Positions 22,501 to 33,322 of a DNA stretch of 64,000 nt are shown piece after piece. Both the position numbers and the translations under genes were made by a program. Every line of letters starts with the position of its first letter. The first letter of the stretch is position 1. The notes beneath the pieces were generated by a model. That model did no database searches. It had not been told where the DNA came from and worked only from the letters and a program-made list of their open reading frames with translations. Source of the stretch: Notospermus geniculatus (Eukaryota > Nemertea > Pilidiophora > Heteronemertea > Lineidae); the NCBI GenBank assembly GCA_002633025.1, contig NMRB01000093.1, forward strand, positions 267,014 through 331,013, read 5' to 3'.

Positions 22501-25500
22501 TACAACCGAAGACGGGAACGACACCTCCCAATTGTTTGACATCATCCACTTCGTTATCAACATGGTTGCCACCATTGCTGAACTTTGCGAAATCAAGAAA
22601 GGATGAATGGCGGTATATACTGTTTCTCTTTAATGAGATCGCATCGATGATGATTTTGATAGTTCTGGTCAACACACTACCTGGAAAGTCAAGAATGAAT
22701 ACAAGACTCGGGCACCCCTTTTCTTGTGCTCAGAACAAGAAAGATCAACATTCAAAAGATATTAAAGTGATGGAGGCTGCCATGATGTGAAAGAGTGAAG
22801 TGGTATAGTAATGGCTGATGATGTACAGTCATACCTTTTCACTGATGATGCAAGATGAAGTGGTACAGTTATACCGTTTCACCCATGATGCGAGGACATT
22901 GAAGTGGTACAGTTCAACCTTTTCATGCATGATGCAAGTCATTGAAGTGGTACAGTTATACCTTTTCACTGATGATGCGAGTCATTGAAGTGGTACAGTT
23001 ATACCTTTTCACCAATAATGCGAGTCATTAAAGTGGTCAGTTATACCTTTTCACTGATGATGCGAGACGAAAATGTTTCGTCTATAATGTCTACTAGCAT
23101 GGTACCCGTGGTGAGCACATTCACAGGATGCATGTGGCCAGAGGATGGCATTTTGCTGGACGTCTCTGTGTGGGAGGAAAATGTTTAGTGGGGGCCAACT
23201 CCTTGGACAATATTCTAGGCCTATGGGAAGCAGATGGCAGCAGTTTTATGTGTTGAAGTTCCTATTTTCTGATCACACTGCCTGGTTGAAGACAATGCAT
23301 TATACCTGGTTCCGTCGGCCACCGTGTTAGATGGTGTTGCGTACGCAACGCCATCTACACGGTGGCCAGCGAAACCAGGCTAGTGGGCATTGCAAATCAT
23401 TGGAAGTTTCTTCCTGCATTTTATTCGCTTAAGGGAAAAAAAATGTAATGCCACCCGCTTAAGGGCCACCCCTATGTCATTTTCAACACTTCCTGTGAAA
23501 ATGGTGCCATTTCGATTAGAAACCACGGAGGAGTTCGTGTTCGAAGTTAAAGCGCCACCGTCAATTATAATATAGATGTTATGCAGGTGTTATGGCATTG
23601 CAGCACATTGCTAACAGATGGCAGCAATGACAGGGTCTGATGACCAGGGCTACTAGCATAGAAACTCCTAGTACTTCAACACCCCATCACTGTAAAACTG
23701 CTCTAGATTTTTCCAGGCATTATCAAGAGATTGGCTCCACTAGAGTTTCTTGCAGCCACCCTGGATACTGGGCTCCTACATGAACCCACCTTGAAACAGG
23801 TATATCTAGCTAGCACTTAAACCAGCTTTGATGTCCAACTTCTGAACACTGGCTCACTGCTTACTCTGGTTGATCTCTATCCACACAATGCCTACGGTGC
23901 TACCACCTATTGTCGATGATATGTACTAATGTGAAAAACGTCAGTTGTATCATACTGAAATTGTTTGACATCATCCACTTCGTTATCAACATGGTTGCCA
24001 CCATTGCTGAACTTTGCGAAATCAAGAAAGGATGAATGGCGGTATATACTTTTTCTCTTTAATGAGATCGCATCGATGATGATTTTGATAGTTCTGGTCA
24101 ACACACTACCTGGAAAGTCAAGAATGAATGCAAGACTCGGGCACCCCTTTTCTTGTGCTTAGGTTGATTTTGCTCATGTGGTCGACATTACATGATGATA
24201 ATCGATGCATTGATCTGTTTTTCTTTCAGGTAAACTGACCCCATGGCTGGTATTCATAAAGTTAGTACCGGTACTTACGATTTGCACAGCGAGGTCTAAA
24301 GTAAATACACTACAAAACTTGAAGTAAAAGCATTTGCTAGCTTTTATGAATATCAGCCATTAGCTGTAAGAAACATCGTCCAGGAGTAGGCCTACATATT
24401 GGCTGGTATTCATAAAAGGGTAGCAAATGCTTTTACTTCAAGTTTTGTAGTACATTTACATTGGACCTCGCTGTGCAAATCGTAAGTAAAAGCATTTGTT
24501 AACTTTTATGAATACCAGTCATTAGCCTTATGGGAAGCAAAGACTGTACCTCCGGGAGGAGTCTTTCTGTAGTATTTCACCGCAGCCATAAATATGATCA
24601 CAGCAACAATCATGCTAAGAGCTGGAATGAGGTAACCAATATCGAAAGCAATCTCTTGTTGAATGTACGTCACACCACCATAAGCAATGATAGCACCCAC
24701 ATTGATGAACCAGTAATACCTGAAATTATGAAAAGTATTGATGGAGATGACACTTTGTGATAGTAGCACAGATAGAACATAGTAATGCTAGTGACGTTAG
24801 CATATGCGGTAATAGTGAGGTTTCGCAAATCTGACGAAACACATATACGAAATTCGACTTCATTTCCATGACGTAATGTATTTCAGGAGATGGTTGGTAC
24901 CGGTACCACAAATTTTGCCTGCGGCAAGAGCGTCTTTTAGCGTACGGTATGACGTTAATAGACCGGTAGAGTTACGGTGTATAACTTTGAAATTTATCTT
25001 TCGTTTCCACTTCGTAGATACGAAGTGGAGGTTTAAAAATTCAAGGTGATGTACCATAACTCTCTCGGTCTTACATGATAACGCTAAAAGACAGACTGGC
25101 AGCTGGGACATTTGTGGGACCAACCACCTCCAGAAATATGTTAGGTCCTGGAAATGAAGTCGAATTTCGTATTTCGTACTCCGTATTTCGTCAGTTCTGC
25201 GAAACCTCATGTGATAGCACCGATACAGATGCACCAACAAAACCGAACAATCTTGAACACTACCGACGATGACACAATAACATAAGAACTGATTAGTGAA
25301 TTTCAAAGCAATGAGACCCCGTGTTTTTGAAGGAACTTACCAGTTGAAGAATATCTGGACGGCATTTGGACCTGCATTTTCCTGTTGCTGAGCACCAAAT
25401 GGACCCACATTAGCTTTGATACCACCTGTGCCTATAGCTATGAAGACTAAGCCTAAGATATAAAAGGCCCGCTTGGCTTCCTGAAAAACAGGGTTAAGGA

Positions 25501-27734
25501 AATGAAATCCCTTCGTATGAACCACTTTTGTGTATTCTTCACCGTTAAGGCATGAGTCTACGTCCCGTCAATGGCAACAGTAATTCAAAAGAAATTTAAG
25601 TTTTCTTTGGTCCTCAATAGGCTACAGGGCCCATGTACTTAGGTCTAAGTGTAATACATCTTTTGTGTTGAACAAAGGATAAGTGTCACACTTAGTTTTA
25701 TGAATAGTTTTATGAATTTATGAAGTTTTATGAGTTTTATGAAGTAGTTTTATGAATATGGGTTCTGGAGATTTTCAGCGTACCTCGCTCATATTCTCCA
25801 TTCCCCATTTGGTGTAGTCAAAAGCAACAGCCGGCAGAGCAAAGGTACCTAAAAGGAGAGAATGATATCATGGCCCTACACTGAATCCTGCAATAGTTTT
25901 GGAGGCATCTACATCCATCAACAATAGCGTTTGCATGATGTTTCTGTTTTGGAACTGGTGTCCTGATAATATGGAACATAAAACATAGGCCTACATGTAT
26001 GTACGGAATATAAAACTACATTTCCGTGCGCGGAAACGCTCGAGAGCATTGTTTGTTTTCGCTTCGTTGGTCACGGCGCGGAGAAAAACAATGCTTTCGA
26101 GCGTTTCTAGTGCGCACGGAAACGCGCCATTGGAAAGCAGGTCTTACGCCAAGCGCACATTTGCGACAAAACTCAATGCGTTAGGGGTGTCTGTTAAAAT
26201 CGACTCACCCTGCTGAATGACGAGTCGACAGCGTTGGGTCAGACGACTTTAAAAACACCCCTAACGCATTGAGTTTTGCACAAATGTGCGCTATTACATA
26301 TACACAAAACGATTGAGATGCATATGAGGTGCGCATTGTGCGTATACGACTGCGTATGAAAAAAATGCCAATGCGCAACTCAAAGGAATTAGGATACGCA
26401 GAAGTGTGACAGGGCCTTTTATGATGCTTCATTGCGCGTGCTTACCCACGATGTATATCAAACCCGACCCATAGATCACATTGAAGCATCCAGCAATTGA
26501 ATCGGCCAGCCAGCCACCAACAAGAGGAATGAAATAACATGTTCCTGAAAAGAAGAGGCATAAACGATAAAGAATACCAGTTGACCATTCGTGAACCGAG
26601 GTGTAAGACAATCTGTTGGCAGCAGGCAACTTTGTAATCGAAAAAAGTGGTAAGACAGAGTAAAGGAAAGTGCGCGTTGACCATTCTCATCCAAAGTTCG
26701 CCATCAGGGAGTTTTCGCAAACCTGACGAAACACGAAGTACGAAATACGGAATTGGATTCCATTTCCCGATGTACTTCGGGAGATGGTTGGTACCACAAA
26801 TGTCCCTACTGTCAGTGCGTCTTTTAGGGTATGACGTTAGACCGATAGAGTTACGGTGTATATTTTATCTTTCGTTTTCACTTCGTTAAGAATTCAAGAT
26901 GCACCATACTCTCTCGGTCTTACATAATATGCTATAAAGACGCACTGGCAGCAGGGACATTTGTGGTACCTTATGTACACTGCTAAAAATATCTGTAAAT
27001 TTACAGCAGAATTTTCACTGCAGGTTGCTGTAATATTCATTTCACTGCAAACTGCTGTTTTTTTCACTGGAATTTAACAGCAAGATTACAGTTTCTCAGT
27101 ATTAAAGACAGCATTTGTTGTAGAATTCATACAATTTTGCTGTCAAAATAACAGTAAACGGGTGCTGTCAAAATACAGAAAAGTGCTGTGTTACTCTGCT
27201 GCCAGCAAAGTGTTGTCAGCATTTTTAACAGTGTATTAGGTTCTGGAAATGAAGTTGAATTTCGTTTTTCGTACTTCTTGTTTCGTCAGATCTGCGAAAC
27301 CTCACTATTGCCTGTTTGTATGCGACGAGAAAGGAGCGGGCGCTAGTCGTAAGAACCTCTAGATTACATGTATTCTCATGCAGCATGAAGTTCGCCGCAG
27401 TTGTGGGTTGTAATGAAAGGAACAGTCGTGAAAGAGTATACGTGTACTTACCCGTAAACACCAAAGATATTGTGACGGCATCCGTACTGGTGTACCCCAA
27501 GTGGTTCGTCAGAAAGATGACCAGGTTACTTACAATGCTGTAGTATGTTAACCGTTCACAGAGTTCAGTGAACAAGATGCACAATGTTACACCGATTCGT
27601 TTGATTCTCTCCTGTTTCGTTTCCGGGGGCAGGATTTTTGAATCTGTTGATGATATGAGCAGTGGAGAGTCTTCCCCATCTCCATGGCTGGCGTTGTCGC
27701 TGAGGTCCAACTCAGCCTGATTTTGCTTACTCAT
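19569..27734 (-). CDS. SLC15A4: Proton-coupled peptide/histidine transporter (SLC15A4/PHT1-like), 10 exons
   Basis: POT/PTR-family symporter expected to export histidine and small peptides from endolysosomes. Exons on minus: 27734-27452, 26544-26446, 25848-25784, 25480-25341, 24719-24550, 22680-22472, 21939-21753, 21492-21292, 20525-20391, 19804-19569. They sum to 1725 nt, 574 aa (human SLC15A4 577), with all phases consistent. The start is the ATG in CACCATGAG; an upstream in-frame TTG at 27758 is not a start. An acidic dileucine signal EDSPLL (21-26) sits where human has a similar one. Family motifs: ExxER (Glu57-Arg61, ELCERLTYY), GGWLAD (104-109), GTGGIKANVGPFGAQQ, YWFINVGAI, VPVFGCIVFYQTVYSQMQ, GLMMLDFF. 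Introns are packed with repeats. SLC15A3 is the other possible name; the invertebrate gene may be ancestral to both. Confidence 0.93.
19970..20278. mobile_element. 309-bp CACTGTTAGAAAT element in SLC15A4 intron 9, absent from sister block
   Basis: Ends CACTGTTAGAAAT / ATTTCTAACAGTG. Sister block 1 reads GCAATTGGGACAAC at the same place, while here the element is flanked by TG on each side, giving a 2-bp duplication. The interior contains repeated CTGTAA / TTACAG words. Related to the element at 26978-27233. Confidence 0.8.
20926..21291. other. SLC15A4 intron 8, nothing recognised
   Basis: Intronic sequence between exons 8 and 9 with no separate gene seen. The minus-strand reading frame of exon 8 stays open past its donor into this intron, but the GTAGGC donor and conserved protein sequence end at 21292. 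Confidence 0.5.
22045..22140. repeat. Foldback element in SLC15A4 intron 6
   Basis: A 96-bp palindrome: TCTACAGGGTGGG at the left, CCCACCCTGTAGA at the right, with a central CGAACAATAG / CTATTGTTCG. Same architecture as 2134-2245 and 63924-64000. Confidence 0.75.
22795..23070. repeat. Minisatellite, about six units of roughly 43-48 bp
   Basis: Units built on GAAGTGGTACAGTTATACC, TTTTCAC and GATGATGCGAGTCATT, with slight length and base variation. Located in the intron between exons 5 and 6. There are no unique spacers between units, so it is a minisatellite and not a CRISPR-like array. Confidence 0.8.
23959..24159 (-). pseudogene. Truncated second copy of SLC15A4 exon 6
   Basis: About 200 bp repeat 22530-22728: the intron end, the acceptor and the first ~150 nt of exon 6 (high edge 24109), through HVDNEVDDVKQ. 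The copy then stops matching and loses the rest of the exon and the donor. It sits upstream of the full exon 6 in the transcript direction. If spliced in it would run into a stop. The edges do not coincide with an 'n', so it may be a genuine partial duplication. Confidence 0.8.
24245..24520. repeat. Inverted pair of GGCTGGTATTCATAAA repeats
   Basis: Unit 1 is 24245-24358, unit 2 is 24401-24520 in opposite orientation, each bounded by GGCTGGTATTCATAAA and TTTATGAATANCAG(T/C)C. A third copy is at 47471-47595. Shared interior: AAATGCTTTTACTTCAAG and TTTGCACAGCGAGGTC. A dispersed short inverted-repeat family lying next to SLC15A4 exon 5. Confidence 0.75.
24813..25210. mobile_element. TAGTGAGGTTTCGCA foldback family, copy 1 (intron 4)
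   Basis: Roughly 400-bp element with long inverted ends: TAGTGAGGTTTCGCAAATCT at one side and AGTTCTGCGAAACCTCA at the other. Inner blocks CGAAATTCGACTTCATTTCC and TTTCCACTTCGTAGATACG are also mirrored. No coding capacity. At least six copies lie between 24.8 and 33.7 kb, all inside introns of this transporter. Confidence 0.75.
26024..26291. repeat. Two adjacent foldbacks in SLC15A4 intron 2
   Basis: First: TTTCCGTGCGCGGAAACGCT mirrored by CGAGCGTTTCTAGTGCGC. Second: CGCACATTTGCGACAAAACT with ATGCGTTAGGGGTGT, mirrored by ACACCCCTAACGCAT up to GTGCG. Both are also present in the tandem copy (about 31690-31972), so they predate that duplication or the split of the haplotypes. Confidence 0.7.
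26709..27307. mobile_element. TAGTGAGGTTTCGCA family, copy 2, carrying a nested element
   Basis: In SLC15A4 intron 1. Starts GAGTTTTCGCAAACCTGACG and ends GCGAAACCTCACTA. Longer than its relatives because the 256-bp element at 26978-27233 is inserted in it. Confidence 0.7.
26978..27233. mobile_element. 256-bp CACTGCTAAAAAT element nested in another repeat
   Basis: Ends CACTGCTAAAAAT / ATTTTTAACAGTG with TA on both sides, inside a TAGTGAGGTTTCGCA element. Same family as 19970-20278 by its ends and by repeated CTGTAA, CAGCA and ACAG words. The ends plus TA/TG duplication suggest a Tc1/mariner-type MITE. Confidence 0.75.
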
Positions 27735-28585
27735 GGTGGATTTATAGGTCCGACCCAAGATCGCAGGAGGACTTATATGCAGAGTTTATTTTCTAGATAT
27801 CTGTAAATCAGAGAAATGACAGGAAACGACACATAAACATATGTGAAATGTCACGAATTGTGCACGAGACGCTGAGATAGCACTGCCCTCGGCATGATTT
27901 CCTGAATTTTTGAACGTCTCTTAGCCTGTAAGCTTGACTATGAAAATGACCCGCCGTACCTGCAAAAAGCTGCATGATCATCAGTCACCATCCGCTGTCA
28001 TCTTCTGATCCCGGAAGGTGACTTAGACTGATGCCGTCTTGTTGGGAGAACTACTCTGTCACTGAACCAGGAAGGTGCCTTGTCAAACGTCTATGCGGAC
28101 GGTTTGACCACCTTTGTATGTAGGCCGAATCATTGAGTCCCATGATTAACGCAACTAGAGCACGACATAGGCCCACACTGTCATGGCCCACACGAGACTG
28201 ATAAATATATTGCACGTACTGATTATGTCTGCTAAGTATGATTGCCCTAAATATTTTCAATCACTGACAAGGGTACACTGTCATATACATGTAGTATATC
28301 TAAAGATCACATGAGGGTAAATTCAAACGAGGCTTTAAGTTGGGAATTCCAACAATCATGTTCAGATCATGAGGACAAATCAAGATAGCTAAGACATTCC
28401 AGGTCAGTGTCCTGACCAAACGGAGTCATAAGCTGGGTCATAGGGTATACTCCAATTGTCTCTACTGATACTCAGTAGGCCTACCCCGAGGCTTCACGAG
28501 GATTCACGGCCGTGAACCGGCGTTTTCGTATACCGTATACTTCTATGTAATAGGGGCCTTATGAATATGGTCCTATATCTCTTAT

Positions 28586-28830
28586 GGGCCGATTTAATTA
28601 AAATAGACGTTGGCTAAGCTAACCATTGGTTCCACCAAAAATAGATAGGCGTGCGAAAAATGTACAACTAAATTTTTCACCAAAAAGCCCCGTTTTCTAA
28701 GCTCTTTATAGCGCTTACTATCCATCCAAACAGGGCTTTTTGATGAAAATTTAGTTGTGCATTTTTCGCACGCATATCTATTTTTGGTGGAACCAATGGT
28801 TAGCTTAGCCAACGTCTATTAAATCGGCCC
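28586..28830. mobile_element. 245-bp GGGCCGATTTAAT foldback, copy A, ending at a contig join
   Basis: Arms GGGCCGATTTAAT... and AACCATTGGTTCCACC are mirrored across a centre near 28708. A second, unbroken copy is at 34901-35145. In copy A the right end meets the 'n' at 28831 and is followed by about 190 bp absent from copy B, then the terminal words TAGCCAACGTCTATTAAATC appear again at 29019. That indicates a local misjoin. Confidence 0.75.
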
Positions 28831-29044
28831 NTGCAACTGGGCACTCGATCGCCGTAGTGGACCAGCTAGACGTGATTTCCGCCAATGGAAAAGATGTGGT
28901 CAATTTCAGTCGGCAATCGGTCGGCGACCGGTGTCAGTTCCTTGTGTTCGTATTCAGTCGCGAGTCGCAGGTTGCAAAGCGAGTCGCAACGCAGAAAATC
29001 AGCAGTGGATTCCTAGCTTTAGCCAACGTCTATTAAATCGGCCC

Positions 29045-29400
29045 AAGGCCGGGTTTATATAGAGGTATACGGTATACGGACACGTCAGCGAACAAAGGTT
29101 TCATGGTCACTAACGCTAATATAAGGCTGAGTTCACGTACGGTAACGAACAGGCTGGCGACAAATGGCCTAATAAACGGTTCATGACCATGAAACCTTTT
29201 TTTGCCAGCGTTTCCCAATACCGTACCTCTATGTCATCCTGACAATATCAGGCGTTCTTACTGCTCGCTCCCTTCGTCACCGCAGCGAGCACTAAGAACT
29301 CCTGCAGTGATATTCTCAGGATGTGGACTCAGCCTTAGTCCATTGTTCGCCAGCATGTCCGTATACCGTATACCTCTGTGTGAACTCTTACTCAGCCTAA
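29045..29400. repeat. Foldback with TATACGGTATACGG ends upstream of SLC15A4
   Basis: TAGAGGTATACGGTATACGG near 29058 is mirrored by CCGTATACCGTATACCTCT near 29359, with further mirrored CATGGTCA / TGACCATG and GCCAGCGTTT words between. Present in both tandem copies (second at about 35147-35500). Confidence 0.6.
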
Positions 29401-29547
29401 ATACTATGTTTATGAATATGAACCCTGCAGGCCAGCAAACGACCGAATCGAGAGACTAATTGCGCGTCTTCCCGCCAAAATGTTTCGACACGTGTGCGGC
29501 TGCATTTTCCCGCCAAACACAAAACAGCAGGAGCTACATGGACGCAC

Positions 29548-29724
29548 ATGGCAGTGAGGAGGCTGGGAAGAGTAAAAGAGAATCCAGATAATGACGAACG
29601 CTGGAACCATGCCCCAGTCTTTGGGCCCTCTCTTCCAAAGGAGAAGTTTAGTTACAAAGAGCAACGTAAGAGGGTGTTCGATTGCTATACTGCGTTCTGC
29701 AATGGCACGTTTTCGAAGGGGTGA
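29548..29724 (+). CDS. Possible small ORF or first exon divergent from SLC15A4
   Basis: ATG-initiated 58-codon frame on plus, starting MAVRRLGRVKENPDNDERW and containing LPKEKFSYKEQRKRVFDCY, charged and protein-like. The tandem copy (35671-35847) differs by one synonymous base (ACT/ACC). It lies 1.8 kb upstream of the transporter start in the opposite direction, so it could be the first exon of a divergent gene. No family recognised, and the stop comes soon after. Confidence 0.3.
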   Translation: MAVRRLGRVKENPDNDERWNHAPVFGPSLPKEKFSYKEQRKRVFDCYTAFCNGTFSKG

Positions 29725-30220
29725 TTAGAGGGATAGGCTTATAAATCGATGGATCACACTGGCTTGGCTGACTGATTTTTCGTCATTCCTTCTCGATGCG
29801 ATGGTGCATTGTAACGGTCAACATACCCAAGAGAGAACTAAGGTGTAAGAGAGCGCTAAGTGAAGTAGCGATATTTGTGGTAACGTTGAGCCGTCTCATT
29901 ATCATATTCCAATAATGACGATAGATGTGCTCGGAGCGACTGCATCATAGTGACTTCAGCAGCAGCGTTGGCAACATGGATCACGGGGTTCATCTAATGG
30001 ATAGCTCGGCCTGGCCGGCGCGCGTTTTATTCACCAGATTTGTGTAATGTACTATAGAATATATCACGACTAACAGGAAAGCAATCTCTTGTTGAATGTA
30101 CGTCACACCACCATAAGCAATGATAGCACCCACATTGATGAACCAGTAATACCTGAAATTATGAAAAGTACTGATGGAGACGACACTTTGTGATAGTAGC
30201 ACAGATAGAGCATGCGAAAA

Positions 30221-30880
30221 TAGTGAGGTTTCGCAAATCTCTGTCGAAACACTACGAAGTACGAAATACGAAATTCAACTTCAATTCCATAACGTAATGT
30301 ATTTCTGGAGGTGGGTGGTGGTACCACAATTACCCCTGCTGCAAGAGCGTCTTTTAGCGTATGACCATGAATATATAATCTTGGAGGAATTATGCGGGCC
30401 GCACAGAGTGCAATTTTGCCTCCAACTATGGAGATTTTTGCCTCCTACGTAAATGTCATCGTGTGCGGTGGTCGGAGGCAGAGGCGGAGACGGAATTTTT
30501 TGCCTCCAACGCAGATCAAACATGACGGAATTACGTCACGCCGCATCCACAGGAGACAAATTTGCACTCGTGTGGGGCGGCGGCTGACGCACCGTGTGCG
30601 GTGATAGGATGCTGAGACAAAAAAACTCCTATGGAGGCAACGTCGGAGACAGAATTGCACTCGTGTGCGGCAGGTATAAGCCCGATAGAGTTACGGTGTA
30701 TTTTATGCTTTGAAATTTATCTGCAGTCTTACTTCTGTCGGTCAAAATGATATGCTAAAAGACGCACAGGCAGGGATATTTGTGGTACCAACCATCTCCA
30801 GAAATATGTTAGGTCCTGGAAATGAAGTCGAATTTCGTATTTCGTACTTCGTATTTCGTCAGTTCTGCGAAACCTCGCTA
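30221..30880. mobile_element. TAGTGAGGTTTCGCA family, copy 3, with nested insertion
   Basis: Counterpart of 24813-25210 in block B, expanded by the element at 30391-30673. Confidence 0.7.
30391..30673. mobile_element. Element with GTGCAATTTTGCCTCC-type ends nested in a foldback repeat
   Basis: Left end near GGCCGCACAGAGTGCAATTT, right end GAATTGCACTCGTGTGCGGC, an inverted pair with a few mismatches. Several inner GGAGGCA / TGCCTCC words. Missing from block A at the matching position (about 24930), so it is a recent insertion or a haplotype difference. GC-rich compared with its surroundings. Confidence 0.65.
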
Positions 30881-32365
30881 CGATAGCACCGACACAGATG
30901 AACCAACAAAACCGAACAATCATGAACACTACAGATGACATAATAGTAGGAAACAAATAGCATAAGAATTGGAGTGAATTTCAAAGCAATGAGACCACGT
31001 GTTTTTGAAAGGCACTTACCAGTTGAAGAATATCTGGACGGCATTTGGACCTGCATTTTCCTGTTGCTGAGCACCAAATGGACCCACATTAGCTTTGATA
31101 CCACCTGTGCCTATAGCGATGAAGACTAAGCCTAAGATATAAAAGGCCCGCTTGGCTTCCTGAAAAACAGGGTTAAGGAAATGAAACCCCTTCGTATGAA
31201 GCACTTTTGTGTATTCTTCACCGTTAAGGCATGAGTCTATGGCAACAGTAAGTCAATGGCAACAGTAATTCAAAAGAAATTTAAGTTTTCTTTGGTCCTC
31301 AATAGGCTACAGGTGTGATACTAACATCTTTTGTGTTGAACAAAGGATAAGTGTCACACTTAGTTTTATGAATAGTTTTATGAATTTATGAAGTTTTATG
31401 AGTTTTATGAAGTAGTTTTATGAATATGGGTTCTGGAGATTTTCAGCGTACCTCGCTCATATTCTCCATTCCCCATTTGGTGTAGTCAAAAGCAACAGCC
31501 GGCAGAGCAAAGGTACCTAAAAGGAGAGAATGATATCATGGCCCTACACTGAATCCTGCAATAGTTTTGGAGGCATCTACAGCCATCAACAATAGCGTTT
31601 GCATGATGTTTCTGTTTTGGAACTGGTGTCCTGATAATATGGAACATAAAACATAGGCCTACATGTATGTACGGAATATAAAACTAATTGGCGCGTTTCC
31701 GTGCGCGGAAACGCTCGAAAGCATTGTTTGTTTTCGCTTCGTTGGTCATGGCGCGGAGAAAAACAATGCTTTCGAGCGTTTCTAGTGCGCACGGGAAACG
31801 CGCCATTGGAAAGCAGGCCTTACGCCAAGCGCACATTTGCGACAAAACTCAATGCGTTAGGGGTGTCTGTTAAAATCGACTCACCCTGCTGAATGACGAG
31901 TCGACAGCGTTGGGTCAGACGACTTTAAAAACACCCCTAATATGGCATTGAGTTTTGCCGCAAATGTGCGCTATTACACAAAACGATTGAGATGCATATG
32001 AGGTGCGCATTGTGCGTACGACTGCGTATGAAAAATGTCAATGCGCAACTCAAAGGAATTAGGACACACAGAAGTGTGACAGGGCCTTTTATGATGCTTC
32101 ATTGCGCGTGCTTACCCACGATGTATATCAAACCCGACCCATAGATGAACAACAAGAGGAATGAAATAACATGTGCCTGAAAAGAAGAGGCATAAACGAT
32201 AAAGAATCACAGTTGACCATTCGTGAACCGAGGTGTAAGACAATCTGTTGGCAGCAGGCAACTTGTAATCGAAAATAGTGGTAAGACGGAGTAAAGAAAA
32301 GTGCGCGTTGACCATTCTCATCCAAAGTTCGCCATCAGGGTTCCTAATGCTCGTCACTAGTGAAT

Positions 32366-32540
32366 TATGCCCGTTGTACACGGCAGGATTTTTTTGTACT
32401 AAAAATTATAAATGAGGCTCATGAAGGGTGATTTCGGTCATAGGCTACTGATTGCCGTGCTGAAAGGCATTGCGAACACCCATTTAAGCCTCATTTATAA
32501 TTTTTAGTACAAGAAAATCCTACCGTGTACAACGGGCATT
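32366..32540. mobile_element. 175-bp TAATGCCCGTTGTACA element, only in block B
   Basis: Ends (T)TATGCCCGTTGTACACGG / CCGTGTACAACGGGCATTA, with inner arms TTTTTGTACTAAAAATTATA mirrored. It lies just beside a TAGTGAGGTTTCGCA element. Block A reads straight through at the corresponding point (26701-26710). Confidence 0.75.
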
Positions 32541-32926
32541 AGTGAGGTTTCGCAAATCTGACGAAACACGAAGTACGAAATTGGACTTCACTTCCATGAC
32601 GTAATGTATTTTAGCAGATAGTTGATACCACAAAAATCGCCGGATGCAAGAGCGTCTTTTAGCATATGAAGTTGGACCGAAAGAGTTGCGGTGTATATTA
32701 AACTTTGAAATTTATGTTTCGTTTCCACTTCGTAGATAAGAAGTGGAAATTTAAAGATTCAAGATGCACCACAACTCTCTCGGTCTTACACGATACGCTA
32801 AAAGACGCACTGCCAGCAGGGACATTTGTGGTACCAACCATCTCCAGAAATACATTACGTCATGGAAGTGAAGTTGAATTTCGTATTTCGTACTTCGTGT
32901 TTCGTCATGTCTGCGAAACCTCACTA
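32540..32926. mobile_element. TAGTGAGGTTTCGCA family, copy 4
   Basis: About 387 bp, both ends intact (TAGTGAGGTTTCGCAAATCT, GCGAAACCTCACTA). First of three copies in a row in intron 1 of block B. Confidence 0.75.
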
Positions 32927-32929
32927 TTA

Positions 32930-33322
32930 GGGAGTTTTCGCAAATCTGACGAAAAACGAAGTACGAAATACGAAATTGGACGTCATATCCATGACGTAAT
33001 GTATTTCAGGAAATGGTTGGTACCACAAATGTCCCTCATGCCAGTGCGTCTTTTAGCATGTCATGTAAGATCGAAAGAGTTATGGCGCATCTTGAATTTT
33101 TAAATTTCCAATTCGTATCAACGAAGTGGAAACGAAAGATAAATTTCAAAGTTTAATACAGACCGTAACTCTAATCGGTCTAACGTCATACGCTAAAAGA
33201 CGCTCTTGCCTCAGGCGAAATTTGTGGTACCAACCATCTCCTGAAATACATTACGTCATGGAAATGAAGTCCAATTTCGTATTTCGTACTTCGTGTTTCG
33301 TTAGATTTGCGAAACCTCACTA
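32930..33322. mobile_element. TAGTGAGGTTTCGCA family, copy 5
   Basis: About 393 bp, starting GGGAGTTTTCGCAAATCTG, in tandem with copy 4 and separated from it by only a few bases. Confidence 0.75.

Noticed and set aside
22985-23330. Plus-strand frames over the minisatellite
   Set aside because: Repeat-derived reading with units that change frame; no coding signal.
27735-27758. N-terminal extension of SLC15A4
   Set aside because: The upstream in-frame codon is TTG; the ATG at 27734 has a good initiation context and fits the family length.
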